From assembly GCA_017421325.1 (NCBI GenBank), contig JAFOJO010000008.1:1-37839 (forward strand): a DNA stretch of 37,839 bases. The letters are read 5' to 3'. The position numbers and the translations under genes are program-made. Below, in pieces: positions 6,899 through 15,564 of this stretch (within the stretch, counting starts at the first letter, position 1; each line of letters opens with the position of its first letter). Below the pieces are notes generated by a model, which was not told where the DNA came from, did not search any database, and saw nothing but the letters and a program-made list of their open reading frames with translations. Origin of the DNA: Candidatus Saccharimonadota bacterium (GTDB lineage Bacteria; Patescibacteriota; Saccharimonadia; Saccharimonadales; Saccharimonadaceae).

Positions 6899-8058
6899 TG
6901 GCGCGCGAAATTAACCTTGTCCCTGATATCAAGGGCGAAATGATTAAAACTTTAAAGCTTCGCAATCTTATCTATTTTATTTGCATCGCGGTAGGTATTA
7001 CCAGTCTTAGTGTCGTAGCTATCTTCTGGCTTATTTCTGGTGGACAAAAACTCGCCCTAGACGGCAAAAAAACCACGCTCGAAACGCTTTCGAAAAAGCT
7101 TAACTCATACAGCGACCTCAACGAATTCCTTACTATCAAAGATCAGGTTGGTAATATTTCCACATTAACCAGCAATAAAAAGGTTCTATCGCGTACCTTT
7201 AACGTACTCTCTGCTTTAATTCCTACCGGTGCCGATACCATTACCGTATCAGAATTAAACGTCAATCTATCAAATAATCAACCTAAGCTCTCCTTCGATG
7301 CTCAGGCTAATGCAGGGAAAGAACCATACATTGATTACAATGTCCTAGACTCTTTCAAAAAGAGTATGCAATATATGCGCTACGACTATGGTAATTATGT
7401 CGATAAAAACGGTGCCAAGATCCCAGCTTATTGTATGATCGAATCCGGTGCTGACGGTGCTACTTTCTCTGATTCGTCTAGAGGCATCTACGCTTTTTGG
7501 ACTATAGATGCCGAAGGCTGTAATCCCTCCTCCGAAACGAAAACTAGCGACTATACTACCGAAGATTATAATGGCCAACAAGTGGTTCGTATTTGGCGCA
7601 CTCCACAATATAGTGACTGGTACAAGCAAACCAAAGTCGAAGGCCAACCTTACATGAGCTTAGATGGTCAAATTTCTGGCGTAGAGCACTTCAACAGTGC
7701 TTGCATCACTTATACTGGCAACGCCAGTCAAAACAGCTCTAATCCTAAGTGGATCGAATCTAATGAAAACTGCCTTCTTGTCCCTGGTGGCACCGAAGGT
7801 ATTAACGTGTCAGACTCTTCTAACGGTCGTGGCGCTGGTGATGAATTAGTGCTCAGGTTTTCCGCAGTAATCTCTATTGCCCCAGAAGTCTACAACTTTA
7901 CCAATTCCCACGTTCTAGCTATCGCGCCGTCTGGCCGCCGCAATGTAACTGATTCCTACGTCCAAATCCAATCTATGTTTGGCGAACGCGCCCGCGATTG
8001 TGCCGAAGACGACACTGCCTGCAGTGCTAACACTAATAATGTAAATGGAGAGAACTAA
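6898..8058 (+). CDS. pilN: PilN-like pilus platform protein, enlarged
   Basis: The first residues, MAREINLVPD, are the PilN signature that docks into PilM. One membrane helix follows at about residues 22-48, then a predicted coiled coil and a ferredoxin-like periplasmic domain. At 386 residues it is about twice the usual PilN length. The extra mass after about residue 150 is rich in Asp, Asn, Ser and Tyr, has several cysteines, and matches no family I recognise. The start overlaps pilM and the end overlaps the pilO ribosome site. The extension may be a lineage-specific extracytoplasmic domain; that is inference. Confidence 0.85.
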   Translation: MAREINLVPDIKGEMIKTLKLRNLIYFICIAVGITSLSVVAIFWLISGGQKLALDGKKTTLETLSKKLNSYSDLNEFLTIKDQVGNISTLTSNKKVLSRTFNVLSALIPTGADTITVSELNVNLSNNQPKLSFDAQANAGKEPYIDYNVLDSFKKSMQYMRYDYGNYVDKNGAKIPAYCMIESGADGATFSDSSRGIYAFWTIDAEGCNPSSETKTSDYTTEDYNGQQVVRIWRTPQYSDWYKQTKVEGQPYMSLDGQISGVEHFNSACITYTGNASQNSSNPKWIESNENCLLVPGGTEGINVSDSSNGRGAGDELVLRFSAVISIAPEVYNFTNSHVLAIAPSGRRNVTDSYVQIQSMFGERARDCAEDDTACSANTNNVNGEN

Positions 8059-8059
8059 T

Positions 8060-8932
8060 ATGGCTAAAGAAGTAGCAATCGGCAAACGCGCAAAAATCTC
8101 CGAGGCTCAGCAGTACATGCTTCTGGCAGTTTTGGGTGCATCTGTTTTGCTTGGTGTTGCCATTTCTCTTACTATTCATTTCGTTAAACAGATTTCTTTC
8201 TATGCAGAAGCCATTGCCGCCGAAGAAGGATCTATAGCTTCATATTCAAATATTATCAAGACTACCGGTATTTGCAAAAGTCCAAAAGGAGACGTTTATT
8301 CCGATGAAGAGCTCAAAAAATGCGACCCAGACAGCATCGAGACTTCCGAGATCCCTGGCACTCTGCGTGCCAACATCCTTGAAAATCTTGCCGCTAACGA
8401 AGCCCTCAATTCTGTCCCTAAAGAAGCTAGCTCTTCTTGCATAAATCCTATTACCGAAAAAAATTATACCTACGCCGAACTTGATAAAATTTACAACGAT
8501 GCTAGCGGCGCTACCGAACTCACCGCCGCTAGCCAATTGATTAAAAGTTGTTCGGCTTTGCGTATCATTCCCGATGCTCTTCCTGCCTTCAAAAATGAAG
8601 AGGCCTTGCTCGCTAGCCTGAACAAATTATTTATCGATTCCGGTTGGCAGCCCGAATCGCTTAGTCCTAGCGGGTCATCATCTACGTCTACTACGTCCGG
8701 ACTTAACGCTCTCTCTGTTAGTTTATCTGTTGAGGCCGACACTAGCACTACCATGAACGTACTAAACAATATCGAGCGTTCTATCCGTGAGTTCGATATC
8801 GAACGTGCCACTATCGAGTGGGGTAGCAATAATACCCTTACTCTCCAGGCGCAAGCCACGGCCTATTATACGAATCCGTCGTCAATTGTTGAAACTACGC
8901 AAACTCTTACCGCGGAGGAGAATAAAAAATGA
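8060..8932 (+). CDS. pilO: PilO-like pilus platform protein
   Basis: Encodes 290 residues: a short cytoplasmic start, one membrane helix at about residues 19-45, then an extracytoplasmic domain with coiled-coil propensity. The protein has little motif content. The call rests on topology, the C-terminal LSVSLSVEADTSTTMNVLNNIERS segment (a PilO-like ferredoxin strand/helix pattern) and its position after pilN. The ATG at 8060 is chosen because GGAGAG lies at the right distance; an in-frame ATG at 8045 has none. The stop overlaps the next start by 4 nt (ATGA). Confidence 0.8.
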   Translation: MAKEVAIGKRAKISEAQQYMLLAVLGASVLLGVAISLTIHFVKQISFYAEAIAAEEGSIASYSNIIKTTGICKSPKGDVYSDEELKKCDPDSIETSEIPGTLRANILENLAANEALNSVPKEASSSCINPITEKNYTYAELDKIYNDASGATELTAASQLIKSCSALRIIPDALPAFKNEEALLASLNKLFIDSGWQPESLSPSGSSSTSTTSGLNALSVSLSVEADTSTTMNVLNNIERSIREFDIERATIEWGSNNTLTLQAQATAYYTNPSSIVETTQTLTAEENKK

Positions 8933-9276
8933 AAACAGACTTAGCCACATCTGTCATTGCCGCAATAGCAGGCGTATTGATAGCTTACTTTGTCACTAAT
9001 ATGTTTATCGGTCCAATTGAAGATATTACTTACACTACTGTCGATTCTAAGGTTAATGCTAACCTGTCCGATCCAGATCCAGAAGTATTCAACTACCGCG
9101 CACTCAACCCTACCGTAGAAGTTTACGTTGGCGAATGCGATGAATATAACAAATACGGTGAGTGCATCGAGGTTGAAACACCTGTCCAAAACGTAGCAGA
9201 AGGAACCGAAGAGTCGTCCGAAGGTTCAGCAGGAGAGCCCGGATCCAACACCGAGCCCAGCCAGGAGACCAACTAA
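8929..9276 (+). CDS. small single-span protein of the pil operon (PilP position)
   Basis: Encodes 115 residues with an N-terminal membrane helix (about 6-28), a short domain with PTVEVYVGECDEYNKYGEC and an acidic Ser/Glu/Gly/Pro-rich tail. It holds the place of PilP between pilO and pilB, but I see no lipobox and no clear homology to PilP. It overlaps pilO by 4 nt and its stop shares one base with the pilB ATG, so it must be co-translated. It is probably an accessory subunit of the platform. Confidence 0.75.
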   Translation: MKTDLATSVIAAIAGVLIAYFVTNMFIGPIEDITYTTVDSKVNANLSDPDPEVFNYRALNPTVEVYVGECDEYNKYGECIEVETPVQNVAEGTEESSEGSAGEPGSNTEPSQETN

Positions 9277-11039
9277 TGGCCCTCCTAACTAGGGAAGCAG
9301 AAGAGAAGATTATCAATCTTCTACTAGGCGAGGGGTTGGCCGACGCCAATCTTGTGCAGGCTGTCAAAGAAGAGGCCGAAAGAGAAAATAAACCGGTCTT
9401 AGCAGAGTTGGTCAACCGCAAGCTTATCAGTGATGACATGGTGGCCCATGCTACTGCCTTAATTATTGGCGTGCCTTATGTCGAACTCAAAAATGTCGAT
9501 ATCGACCAAGACATTCTCTCTAGAATCCCCCAGGATGCCTCCACTCGTGTACTTGCCGTGCCGCTCGGCGAAAAAGACGGTATGCTAAATGTCGCTATGG
9601 TGGATGTTACTAATGTTCAAGCTACCGACTACCTTTCCAATCTCGTCAACCAACCCATCCGAGTGTGGATGTCGTCCGAACGTGGCATCCGTAGCATACT
9701 AGATCAGTACCATGGTGATTTCTCTGGCGTTAAAGAGGCCGTTAAGGCAACCGGCGAAGAAGCCGCTGCTAACGCCGGGTCCAATGTTAAAACCATCGTT
9801 CAAGACTCGCCTATCTCTAAAGCTCTTACTACTATCCTAAGTTACGCCGCTAAAACCAAAGCCTCTGATGTTCATATCGAACCGCTCGAGAATTCGCTTA
9901 TTATTCGTTGTCGCATCGACGGTGTTTTAAGAAAAATTATGGAACTTCCCAAAACAGTTGCTCCTGCACTGGTATCGCGCATCAAGATTCTTTCAAATCT
10001 TAAAATCGATGAGCACCGTATCCCTCAAGACGGCCAATTTACCGTTTTGGTAGACAATCAAGAAATCGATCTTCGCATTGCCATCTCCCCGGTCACCTGG
10101 GGCGAACAGGTAGTTATTCGTTTGCTCGACAAAAAAGGTGTTTCTATGGAAATCGAAAAAATGGGTATGAGCGGCCGCGCTCTACGTGATGTATTAGAGG
10201 GAATCAAGAAACCTAATGGCATGATCTTAACTTCTGGCCCTACCGGCTCTGGTAAATCTACTACTCTGTATGCCTTGATTCAGAAAATCAAATCTGAGGC
10301 TATCAACATCGTTACCTTGGAAGACCCAGTCGAGTACAAAATGGACGGCATCAACCAGATTCAGGTTAATGTGGATGCCGGCCTCACCTTTGCTAGTGGT
10401 CTTCGCAGCATCCTTCGTCAAGACCCCGATGTGGTAATGGTAGGTGAGATTCGCGATTCCGAAACTGCTTCGCTGGCCGTGCAAGCTGCCCTTACTGGCC
10501 ACCTTGTATTTTCCACCCTTCACACCAACTCTGCTGCTGGTATTTTGCCGCGTCTTCTAGATATGGGCATCGAACCATTCCTCTTGGCTTCTACTTTAAA
10601 CGTAGTGATTGGCCAGCGCTTAGTCCGCCGTGTTACCGAAAAACGCGAAATGTACAAATCTTCCGATATCGAAACCAAAAGCATTAACGATATTGTTGGC
10701 GATATCCTTCCCGCTACCAAAGAAGATGTTGCGGCGGTCAGCGAAGACCTAGGCTACCCAGGTTTACCAGTTAAAAACGACGAATTCTATATGCTAGCTA
10801 AAGGCATGGATACTAAGGAAACTCCCGGTGGATACTCTGGTCGTGCTGGTCTTTATGAAACTATCGTTGTGGATGAGGATATCCAAAAACTAATCATTTC
10901 CCATGCTACCGCCAACGAAATTATGCGGCTAGCAAAGTCAAAGGGAACCGTTACTATGCGTCAAGATGGTGTCTTAAAAGCACTGTCAGGTATCACAACT
11001 ATGGAGGAAGTCAACCGCGTTGCTAGTGATTTGTCGTAA
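9276..11039 (+). CDS. pilB: type IV pilus extension ATPase PilB
   Basis: A 587-residue hexameric motor for pilus extension. An MshEN/GspE N-terminal domain covers about residues 10-150. The ATPase core has Walker A GPTGSGKST (about 320-328), an Asp box around LEDPVEYKMDGINQ, Walker B DVVMVGEIRD, and the His box LTGHLVFSTLHTN. The tetracysteine zinc motif that most PilB/GspE proteins carry after the His box is missing; that stretch has no cysteine. A diverged loop (RLVRRVTEKREMYKSSD...) takes its place. The start shares one base with the previous stop. The pilT promoter lies directly after the stop. Confidence 0.93.
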   Translation: MALLTREAEEKIINLLLGEGLADANLVQAVKEEAERENKPVLAELVNRKLISDDMVAHATALIIGVPYVELKNVDIDQDILSRIPQDASTRVLAVPLGEKDGMLNVAMVDVTNVQATDYLSNLVNQPIRVWMSSERGIRSILDQYHGDFSGVKEAVKATGEEAAANAGSNVKTIVQDSPISKALTTILSYAAKTKASDVHIEPLENSLIIRCRIDGVLRKIMELPKTVAPALVSRIKILSNLKIDEHRIPQDGQFTVLVDNQEIDLRIAISPVTWGEQVVIRLLDKKGVSMEIEKMGMSGRALRDVLEGIKKPNGMILTSGPTGSGKSTTLYALIQKIKSEAINIVTLEDPVEYKMDGINQIQVNVDAGLTFASGLRSILRQDPDVVMVGEIRDSETASLAVQAALTGHLVFSTLHTNSAAGILPRLLDMGIEPFLLASTLNVVIGQRLVRRVTEKREMYKSSDIETKSINDIVGDILPATKEDVAAVSEDLGYPGLPVKNDEFYMLAKGMDTKETPGGYSGRAGLYETIVVDEDIQKLIISHATANEIMRLAKSKGTVTMRQDGVLKALSGITTMEEVNRVASDLS

Positions 11040-11045
11040 CGCTTG

Positions 11046-11054
11046 TGCTATAAT
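11046..11054 (+). promoter_or_regulatory. internal promoter for pilT, leaderless
   Basis: TGC-TATAAT (TATAAT 11049-11054) sits in the 21-nt gap between pilB and pilT, 6 nt before the pilT ATG. No strong -35 is visible; the extended -10 may suffice. pilT-pilC could therefore be expressed independently of pilM-pilB. Confidence 0.7.
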
Positions 11055-11060
11055 AATACT

Positions 11061-12143
11061 ATGGAAAACAGTGGGCAATCAAATACGTTAAGAATAGAAA
11101 ATCTACTCGAAGAATGTGTACGTCGTAATGCTTCAGATCTTCATCTCCAATACGGCTTGCCGCCAATTTTGCGCGTAGACGGTGTTTTGGCGCCCGTTGC
11201 TGGCACTACCGCCATGAACGAAGACATTGTACGCAATCTAATTTTTGCCACCCTCGACGAAGATCAACAAAAAATCCTCTTGAAAGATAAGGAGTTCGAC
11301 TATTCCTTCGCCTTCGGCGATATCGCCCGCTTTCGTGTAAACGCTTTTCATGAACGTGGCAAGTTGGCTGCCGCCTTCCGCCTCATCCCTAATAAAATCA
11401 AGGGCATCAACGAGCTTGGCATGCCCGCCATCGTTGAAACTTTTGCTGATTTTCCACGTGGCTTGGTGTTAGTTACCGGCCCTACTGGCTCTGGTAAATC
11501 TACTACTCTCGCCGCCTTGGTAGACAAAATCAATCGTGAGAAATCTACTCATATTATTACTATCGAAGATCCAATCGAATTTACACACAAATCTATTCGT
11601 TCCGTCATTGCCCAGCGCGAAGTCCATTACGATACCTTTAGTTTTGCTGCGGCTCTGAGGTCTGTTCTTCGTGAAGATCCGGATGTAGTATTAATTGGTG
11701 AGATGCGCGACCTCGAAACCATCCAGGCTGCCATTACTATTGCCGAAACTGGTCACTTAGTCTTTGCAACGCTACACACCAACTCTGCCGCTCAGTCTAT
11801 CGACCGTATGATTGACGTCTTCCCGGCTCATCAGCAGCCTCAGGTACGTTCGCAGCTCTCTAATATGCTGATGGCTATTTGCGCTCAGCGCCTAGTGCCA
11901 GCTATTGGTGGTGGTCGTGTCGTAGCTGCCGAGATTATGGTGGCTAATTCCGCCATCCGTACTCTTATCCGCGATGGCAAAACCCATCAAATCGACACCG
12001 CCATCCAAACCGGTGCCGACCAAGGCATGCAGACTATGGATCGTACTTTAGCTAAGCTCATTCAAACCGGCGTAATTTCTTACGATTCCGCCCGCGAATA
12101 CGCCGTAGATATCAACGAATTGAACCGGCTAGTAAAAGGTTAA
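11061..12143 (+). CDS. pilT: type IV pilus retraction ATPase PilT
   Basis: A 360-residue hexameric ATPase that powers pilus retraction, and thus twitching and DNA uptake. The start ENLLEECVRRNASDLHLQYGLPP is a typical PilT N-terminus. Walker A GPTGSGKST is at about residues 140-148, followed by IEDPIEF, VLIGEMRDLET (Walker B) and the His box ETGHLVFATLHTNSA. Near the C-terminus AIRTLIRDGKTHQI is a variant of the AIRNLIRE signature needed for retraction. The upstream TTG frame is rejected because the -10 box lies inside it. Confidence 0.95.
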   Translation: MENSGQSNTLRIENLLEECVRRNASDLHLQYGLPPILRVDGVLAPVAGTTAMNEDIVRNLIFATLDEDQQKILLKDKEFDYSFAFGDIARFRVNAFHERGKLAAAFRLIPNKIKGINELGMPAIVETFADFPRGLVLVTGPTGSGKSTTLAALVDKINREKSTHIITIEDPIEFTHKSIRSVIAQREVHYDTFSFAAALRSVLREDPDVVLIGEMRDLETIQAAITIAETGHLVFATLHTNSAAQSIDRMIDVFPAHQQPQVRSQLSNMLMAICAQRLVPAIGGGRVVAAEIMVANSAIRTLIRDGKTHQIDTAIQTGADQGMQTMDRTLAKLIQTGVISYDSAREYAVDINELNRLVKG

Positions 12144-12144
12144 A

Positions 12145-13350
12145 ATGAAACGCTTTAAATACAAAGCCAAGGAGAAGCAAACCGGTAAAGCCATCAAAGG
12201 CTTTATCCAGGCCGAAAACGAGCAAACCGCCGGCAAGCTTTTGATTGAACAAGGTTATGTACCTCAATCTGTTGTAGAGGAAGGATCTGGACTTTTTGGC
12301 GTCAAAAATCGCGTCACCAATAAAGACCGCATTACTTTTACTCGCCAGCTTTCCACCCTGATCGGTGCCGGCCTACCTTTGGCCACTTCGCTTCGTACGG
12401 TAATTGAACAGACTCAAGGCCGTGGCATGAAGGCTATCGCCGAAGAAATTCTCACCAATGTAGAATCTGGCAAGAGCCTGTACGATGCTTTTTCTGCTCA
12501 CCCAGAAGTTTTTAACGGCGTCTATCTTGCGCTCATTCGTGCTGGCGAAACTTCCGGTACTCTAGATCTAGCCCTAAAACGCTTAGCTGACCAAGAAGAA
12601 AAAGATGCTGCCATGCTTAGCAAAATTCGCGGCGCCCTGGTTTATCCGGCTATTATTTTAGTAGTAATTATCGCTGTGCTTGCTTTTATGATGGTTGCCG
12701 TAGTGCCGCAGGTCAAGAACCTTTACGAAGATATGGGGGAAGAGCTCCCTGGCCTTACTCAAGGCCTAGTTAACCTTACAGACTTTTTTGCTGGCTTTTG
12801 GTGGCTAGTGCTTATCATTGTTGCCGCCATTGGTGGCGGGATTTTCTACTTTGTCAAGAAAACTCCAATGGGGCGCAAAGTTATGGATGCGTTCAAGATT
12901 CACGTACCAATCTTTGGCGGGCTCTTCCGCAAACTGTATGTTTCACGGTTCGCTCGTACTGCCGAGATGATGCTTGCCACCGGTGTACCGATGTTGGATT
13001 CCATCACCATTGCCACCGGTGCGGTTAACAACGTAGTGGTAGAAGAAGAATACAGTAAATCTCTTGAAATTATTAAAGGTGGCAAACCTCTGTCTGAAGC
13101 CCTGAAAGAACGCGAATACATGCTGCCACTTGTACCACAAATGGCTTCCATTGGTGAACAGTCTGGTAAAATCGACGAAATGCTCGGCAAAGCCGCCCAA
13201 GTTTACGAAAACGAGCTCGACGAACAAATCAATAGCATCTCTACCATGATTGAGCCTATCCTCATGGTGATCATGGCCGGCCTGATTGGCGTAGTAGTTG
13301 GTGGTACGCTGCTCCCAATCTACTCCCTCGTTAACTCCGTCGCCACGTAA
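12145..13350 (+). CDS. pilC: type IV pilus inner-membrane platform protein PilC
   Basis: A 401-residue polytopic protein that couples the PilB/PilT motors to pilin movement. It has two GspF repeats: the first around TFTRQLSTLIGAGLPLATSL, the second around KLYVSRFARTAEMMLATGVP. Three hydrophobic segments sit near residues 165-190, 215-240 and 370-395. AAAGG overlaps the pilT stop and the ATG follows by one base, so translation is coupled. Two hairpins after the stop end the operon. Confidence 0.94.
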   Translation: MKRFKYKAKEKQTGKAIKGFIQAENEQTAGKLLIEQGYVPQSVVEEGSGLFGVKNRVTNKDRITFTRQLSTLIGAGLPLATSLRTVIEQTQGRGMKAIAEEILTNVESGKSLYDAFSAHPEVFNGVYLALIRAGETSGTLDLALKRLADQEEKDAAMLSKIRGALVYPAIILVVIIAVLAFMMVAVVPQVKNLYEDMGEELPGLTQGLVNLTDFFAGFWWLVLIIVAAIGGGIFYFVKKTPMGRKVMDAFKIHVPIFGGLFRKLYVSRFARTAEMMLATGVPMLDSITIATGAVNNVVVEEEYSKSLEIIKGGKPLSEALKEREYMLPLVPQMASIGEQSGKIDEMLGKAAQVYENELDEQINSISTMIEPILMVIMAGLIGVVVGGTLLPIYSLVNSVAT

Positions 13351-13381
13351 CCGAAAAAGGGAACTAAACCTTATTTATCAA

Positions 13382-13448
13382 ATACTCCCGTAGCGGGAGT
13401 ATCTCGGCTACCATAAAAATATTCCCCCGTACGGAGGAATATTTTTAT
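13382..13448. terminator. double hairpin between pilC and the converging pilin
   Basis: ATACTCCCG/CGGGAGTAT (13382-13402) is followed by ATAAAAATATTCC/GGAATATTTTTAT (13413-13448). The second has A/T-rich arms and can work in both directions. Confidence 0.8.
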
Positions 13449-13464
13449 GACAAACTAGTCAATC

Positions 13465-14127
13465 CTACTGGTCATCGATACAGTAAACACCTGCGCCTTC
13501 TAGGCGATACATCACGGCAAAGTGGCGAGATGTGTCACTTTCTACAAATTCGCCATCACACTTAGCGCCAGGGAATACATAGACTATATGAGCATTGTAA
13601 TCTGTACCTATAGTATATCTGTTATTGGTGCCATCCTTTTTAATTTTTGCTGCACCGTAATTCCCGGTCGTAGGAGCCTGACCGTCCCCCATATTTTTGG
13701 ATATGAACATGCTATAGTATACGCCATCCGGGTCTTGGAATGTGTTGGTAGTAGCATCCGTACCGGAATTCATATATCTCTGAATGAAGTTCTCCGCAAC
13801 TGATGGATTAGCCGAAGCTCCAGCATTTGCGTTTGCAGCGCAGCTATCCGTAAAAGTGCCGTCCGCACAAGCCGCCCAGTAGCTATCACCCTCCGGCAGG
13901 GCAGTTAAATTGCTACCTGCGGACATATTGTTTGTTTGATATTGAACCAAGGATGTGTCTACCCGAGACATATCGTTACGGCGTTGGGTATCACGCTGCG
14001 ATCTTTGGAGCGCCGGTAAAGCTACGAATACCATCAAGAAGATAAGGCCTGCAATTGCGAGTACCAATACCACCTCAATAATCGTAAACCCAGCTTTAGC
14101 CTGTTGGTTTTGATTTTTTCTAGGCAT
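13465..14127 (-). CDS. type IV major pilin-like protein
   Basis: A 220-residue prepilin with a short basic leader, the peptidase site KAG|FTIIEV (Glu5 present) and the hydrophobic helix FTIIEVVLVLAIAGLIFLMVF. The globular part ends in two cysteines around EGAGVYCIDDQ and CDGEF, probably a disulfide loop. GAAAGGA precedes the ATG. It is divergent to a broken paralogue at 14332-14948, with near-identical helix and C-terminus. A 10-bp site (AACGATTGTT) lies 38 bp upstream of its start and at the same distance upstream of the paralogue. Confidence 0.92.
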   Translation of the reverse strand: MPRKNQNQQAKAGFTIIEVVLVLAIAGLIFLMVFVALPALQRSQRDTQRRNDMSRVDTSLVQYQTNNMSAGSNLTALPEGDSYWAACADGTFTDSCAANANAGASANPSVAENFIQRYMNSGTDATTNTFQDPDGVYYSMFISKNMGDGQAPTTGNYGAAKIKKDGTNNRYTIGTDYNAHIVYVFPGAKCDGEFVESDTSRHFAVMYRLEGAGVYCIDDQ

Positions 14128-14152
14128 ATTATCCTTTCATTTATTAGTTAAT

Positions 14153-14294
14153 GTTATGTCATACAACAATCGTTGCGTGACATAACCTTTATTTCAGAAT
14201 ATCAAATAATTTTTAAAAAAGCAATAGCTTTTTAAGATATTTTTAATGTTTTGGCAAATTATTTACCCCTGTTGCGAGTACTATAACGATTGTT
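14153..14294. promoter_or_regulatory. mirrored control region of the divergent pilin pair
   Basis: A hairpin GTTATGTCA...TGACATAAC (14153-14186) encloses CAAC/GTTG. The word AACGATTGTT occurs once on each strand (14165-14174 minus, 14285-14294 plus), each 38 bp before the start of its gene. This looks like a duplicated promoter or operator. I see no consensus -10/-35 pair. Confidence 0.5.
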
Positions 14295-14331
14295 CTACGA
14301 CGTAAAGCTAAAAATCTAGAAAGGATTTAAT

Positions 14332-14948
14332 ATAACAAAACGAAATATCAACTCTGAAAAAGCTTTATCATCGAAGTCGTACTCTTATTGGCTATAGCGG
14401 GTTTGATCTTCCTTATGGTGTTCGTAGCGCTCCCAGCCTTGCAGCGCTCTCAACGCGATACTCAACGCCGCAATGATCTATCACGTGTTGACACCTCATT
14501 AGTTCAATATCAAACCAACAACCAAGGCACGAACGGTGGTTTCAACTTGCCAGCCGGACCAAATTATTTTGACGCGGCTACGGGGCATACAACTGGACGC
14601 AGAAGTGCTGCAAAAGAATTTGTACATAGGTATATGAATTCTGGCGTTGACGAATCGGAAATTAACACTTTTCAGGATCCTGACGGTACACTGTATAATC
14701 TTTATATATCAGAAAATCTCTCCAGCAGTAAGTCGTTTTCCACCCATGTTGGTGCTGCCAAACTTCAATCTACTGGTGAAAAATCTTATACTATAGCTTC
14801 AGATTTTGACGATCACATTATTTACATTATTCCGGGTGCAAGATGCAATGGGGGATCCGTGACTGTAGACACCGTCCGTCACTTTGCCGTACTTTATCGT
14901 CTAGAGGGCGCCGGCACTTACTGTATCGATGATCAGTGGAAAGAATAA
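14332..14948 (+). pseudogene. broken type IV pilin paralogue
   Basis: The body from about 14364 translates as IIEVVLLLAIAGLIFLMVFVALPALQR-like pilin and ends EGAGTYCIDDQWKE, close to the pilin at 13465-14127. The 5' end is damaged. GAAAGGA is followed at the right distance by ATA, not ATG. The first codons (ITKRNINSEK) are in a different frame from the helix, and the G-F-T of the peptidase site is lost, consistent with about 4 nt deleted near 14360. In the body frame a TGA stands at 14355. No prepilin peptidase substrate can be made without recoding. It may serve as a donor for recombination with the intact copy. Confidence 0.8.
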
Positions 14949-14954
14949 ACATCA

Positions 14955-14985
14955 AAAAAATACTCCCTATAGGGAGTATTTTTTG
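14955..14985. terminator. bidirectional terminator between two pilin loci
   Basis: A-rich arm plus TACTCCC, TATA loop, GGGAGTA plus T run: a perfect hairpin serving the converging pseudogene and the pilin at 15010. Confidence 0.85.
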
Positions 14986-15009
14986 GAATAACAAAGTCGA
15001 TATATTATA

Positions 15010-15489
15010 TTAAGTATTCGCGCAATAAGTTCCAGCGCCCTCTAATTTATATAACACCGCAATATTCCTCGGATTAGAAGATCCCACGATCTCCGCGCCA
15101 TTGCAAGTGGCCTTCGTAAATATATGTAATATGTGGTCCATTGTATCGGGTTCGGTATACGTACACCTTTCATCCCTTTCGGTATCACATTCGGTAATTT
15201 GTAGTCTATATTCACTACCGTCAGGGTCCACAAAAGCATCGTCTAAATATTTCGTTCTGAACTCTCCGTTCCAATCCGTCGGCAGTGCGCCCCTATTATT
15301 GGTTTGATATTTTTTTACTGTCTCCAAAAAACTTAGAATATCATCTCGACGTCTAGAATCCCGCTGTTGACGTTGTAGCTGCGGCAGGGCAACAAATACC
15401 ATCAAGAAGATTAGCCCCGCAATCGCTAAAACCAGCGCCACTTCAATAATTGTAAACCCATTTTTCTTTTGATAGTCACCCTTTTTCAT
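15010..15489 (-). CDS. type IV pilin-like protein, short paralogue
   Basis: A 159-residue prepilin. The leader MKKGDYQKKNG is followed by FTIIEVALVLAIAGLIFLMVF with Glu5. It shares DPDGSEYRL and LEGAGTYC with the larger pilin but is about 60 residues shorter. GGAG stands before the ATG, and a TATAAT (15506-15511) is 16 nt upstream, so this mRNA has a short leader. It may be a minor subunit or an alternative major pilin. Confidence 0.9.
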   Translation of the reverse strand: MKKGDYQKKNGFTIIEVALVLAIAGLIFLMVFVALPQLQRQQRDSRRRDDILSFLETVKKYQTNNRGALPTDWNGEFRTKYLDDAFVDPDGSEYRLQITECDTERDERCTYTEPDTMDHILHIFTKATCNGAEIVGSSNPRNIAVLYKLEGAGTYCANT

Positions 15490-15549
15490 ATTTCTCCTTA
15501 TGCTTATTATAGATTATTCTCGCAAAAACTCAACCCCACCATATTATTA

Positions 15550-15558
15550 TGCTACAAT
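15550..15558 (+). promoter_or_regulatory. pilD promoter, leaderless
   Basis: TGC-TACAAT (TACAAT 15553-15558), 6 nt before the ATG at 15565. It follows the recurring local pattern. Confidence 0.65.
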
Positions 15559-15564
15559 TAACTT

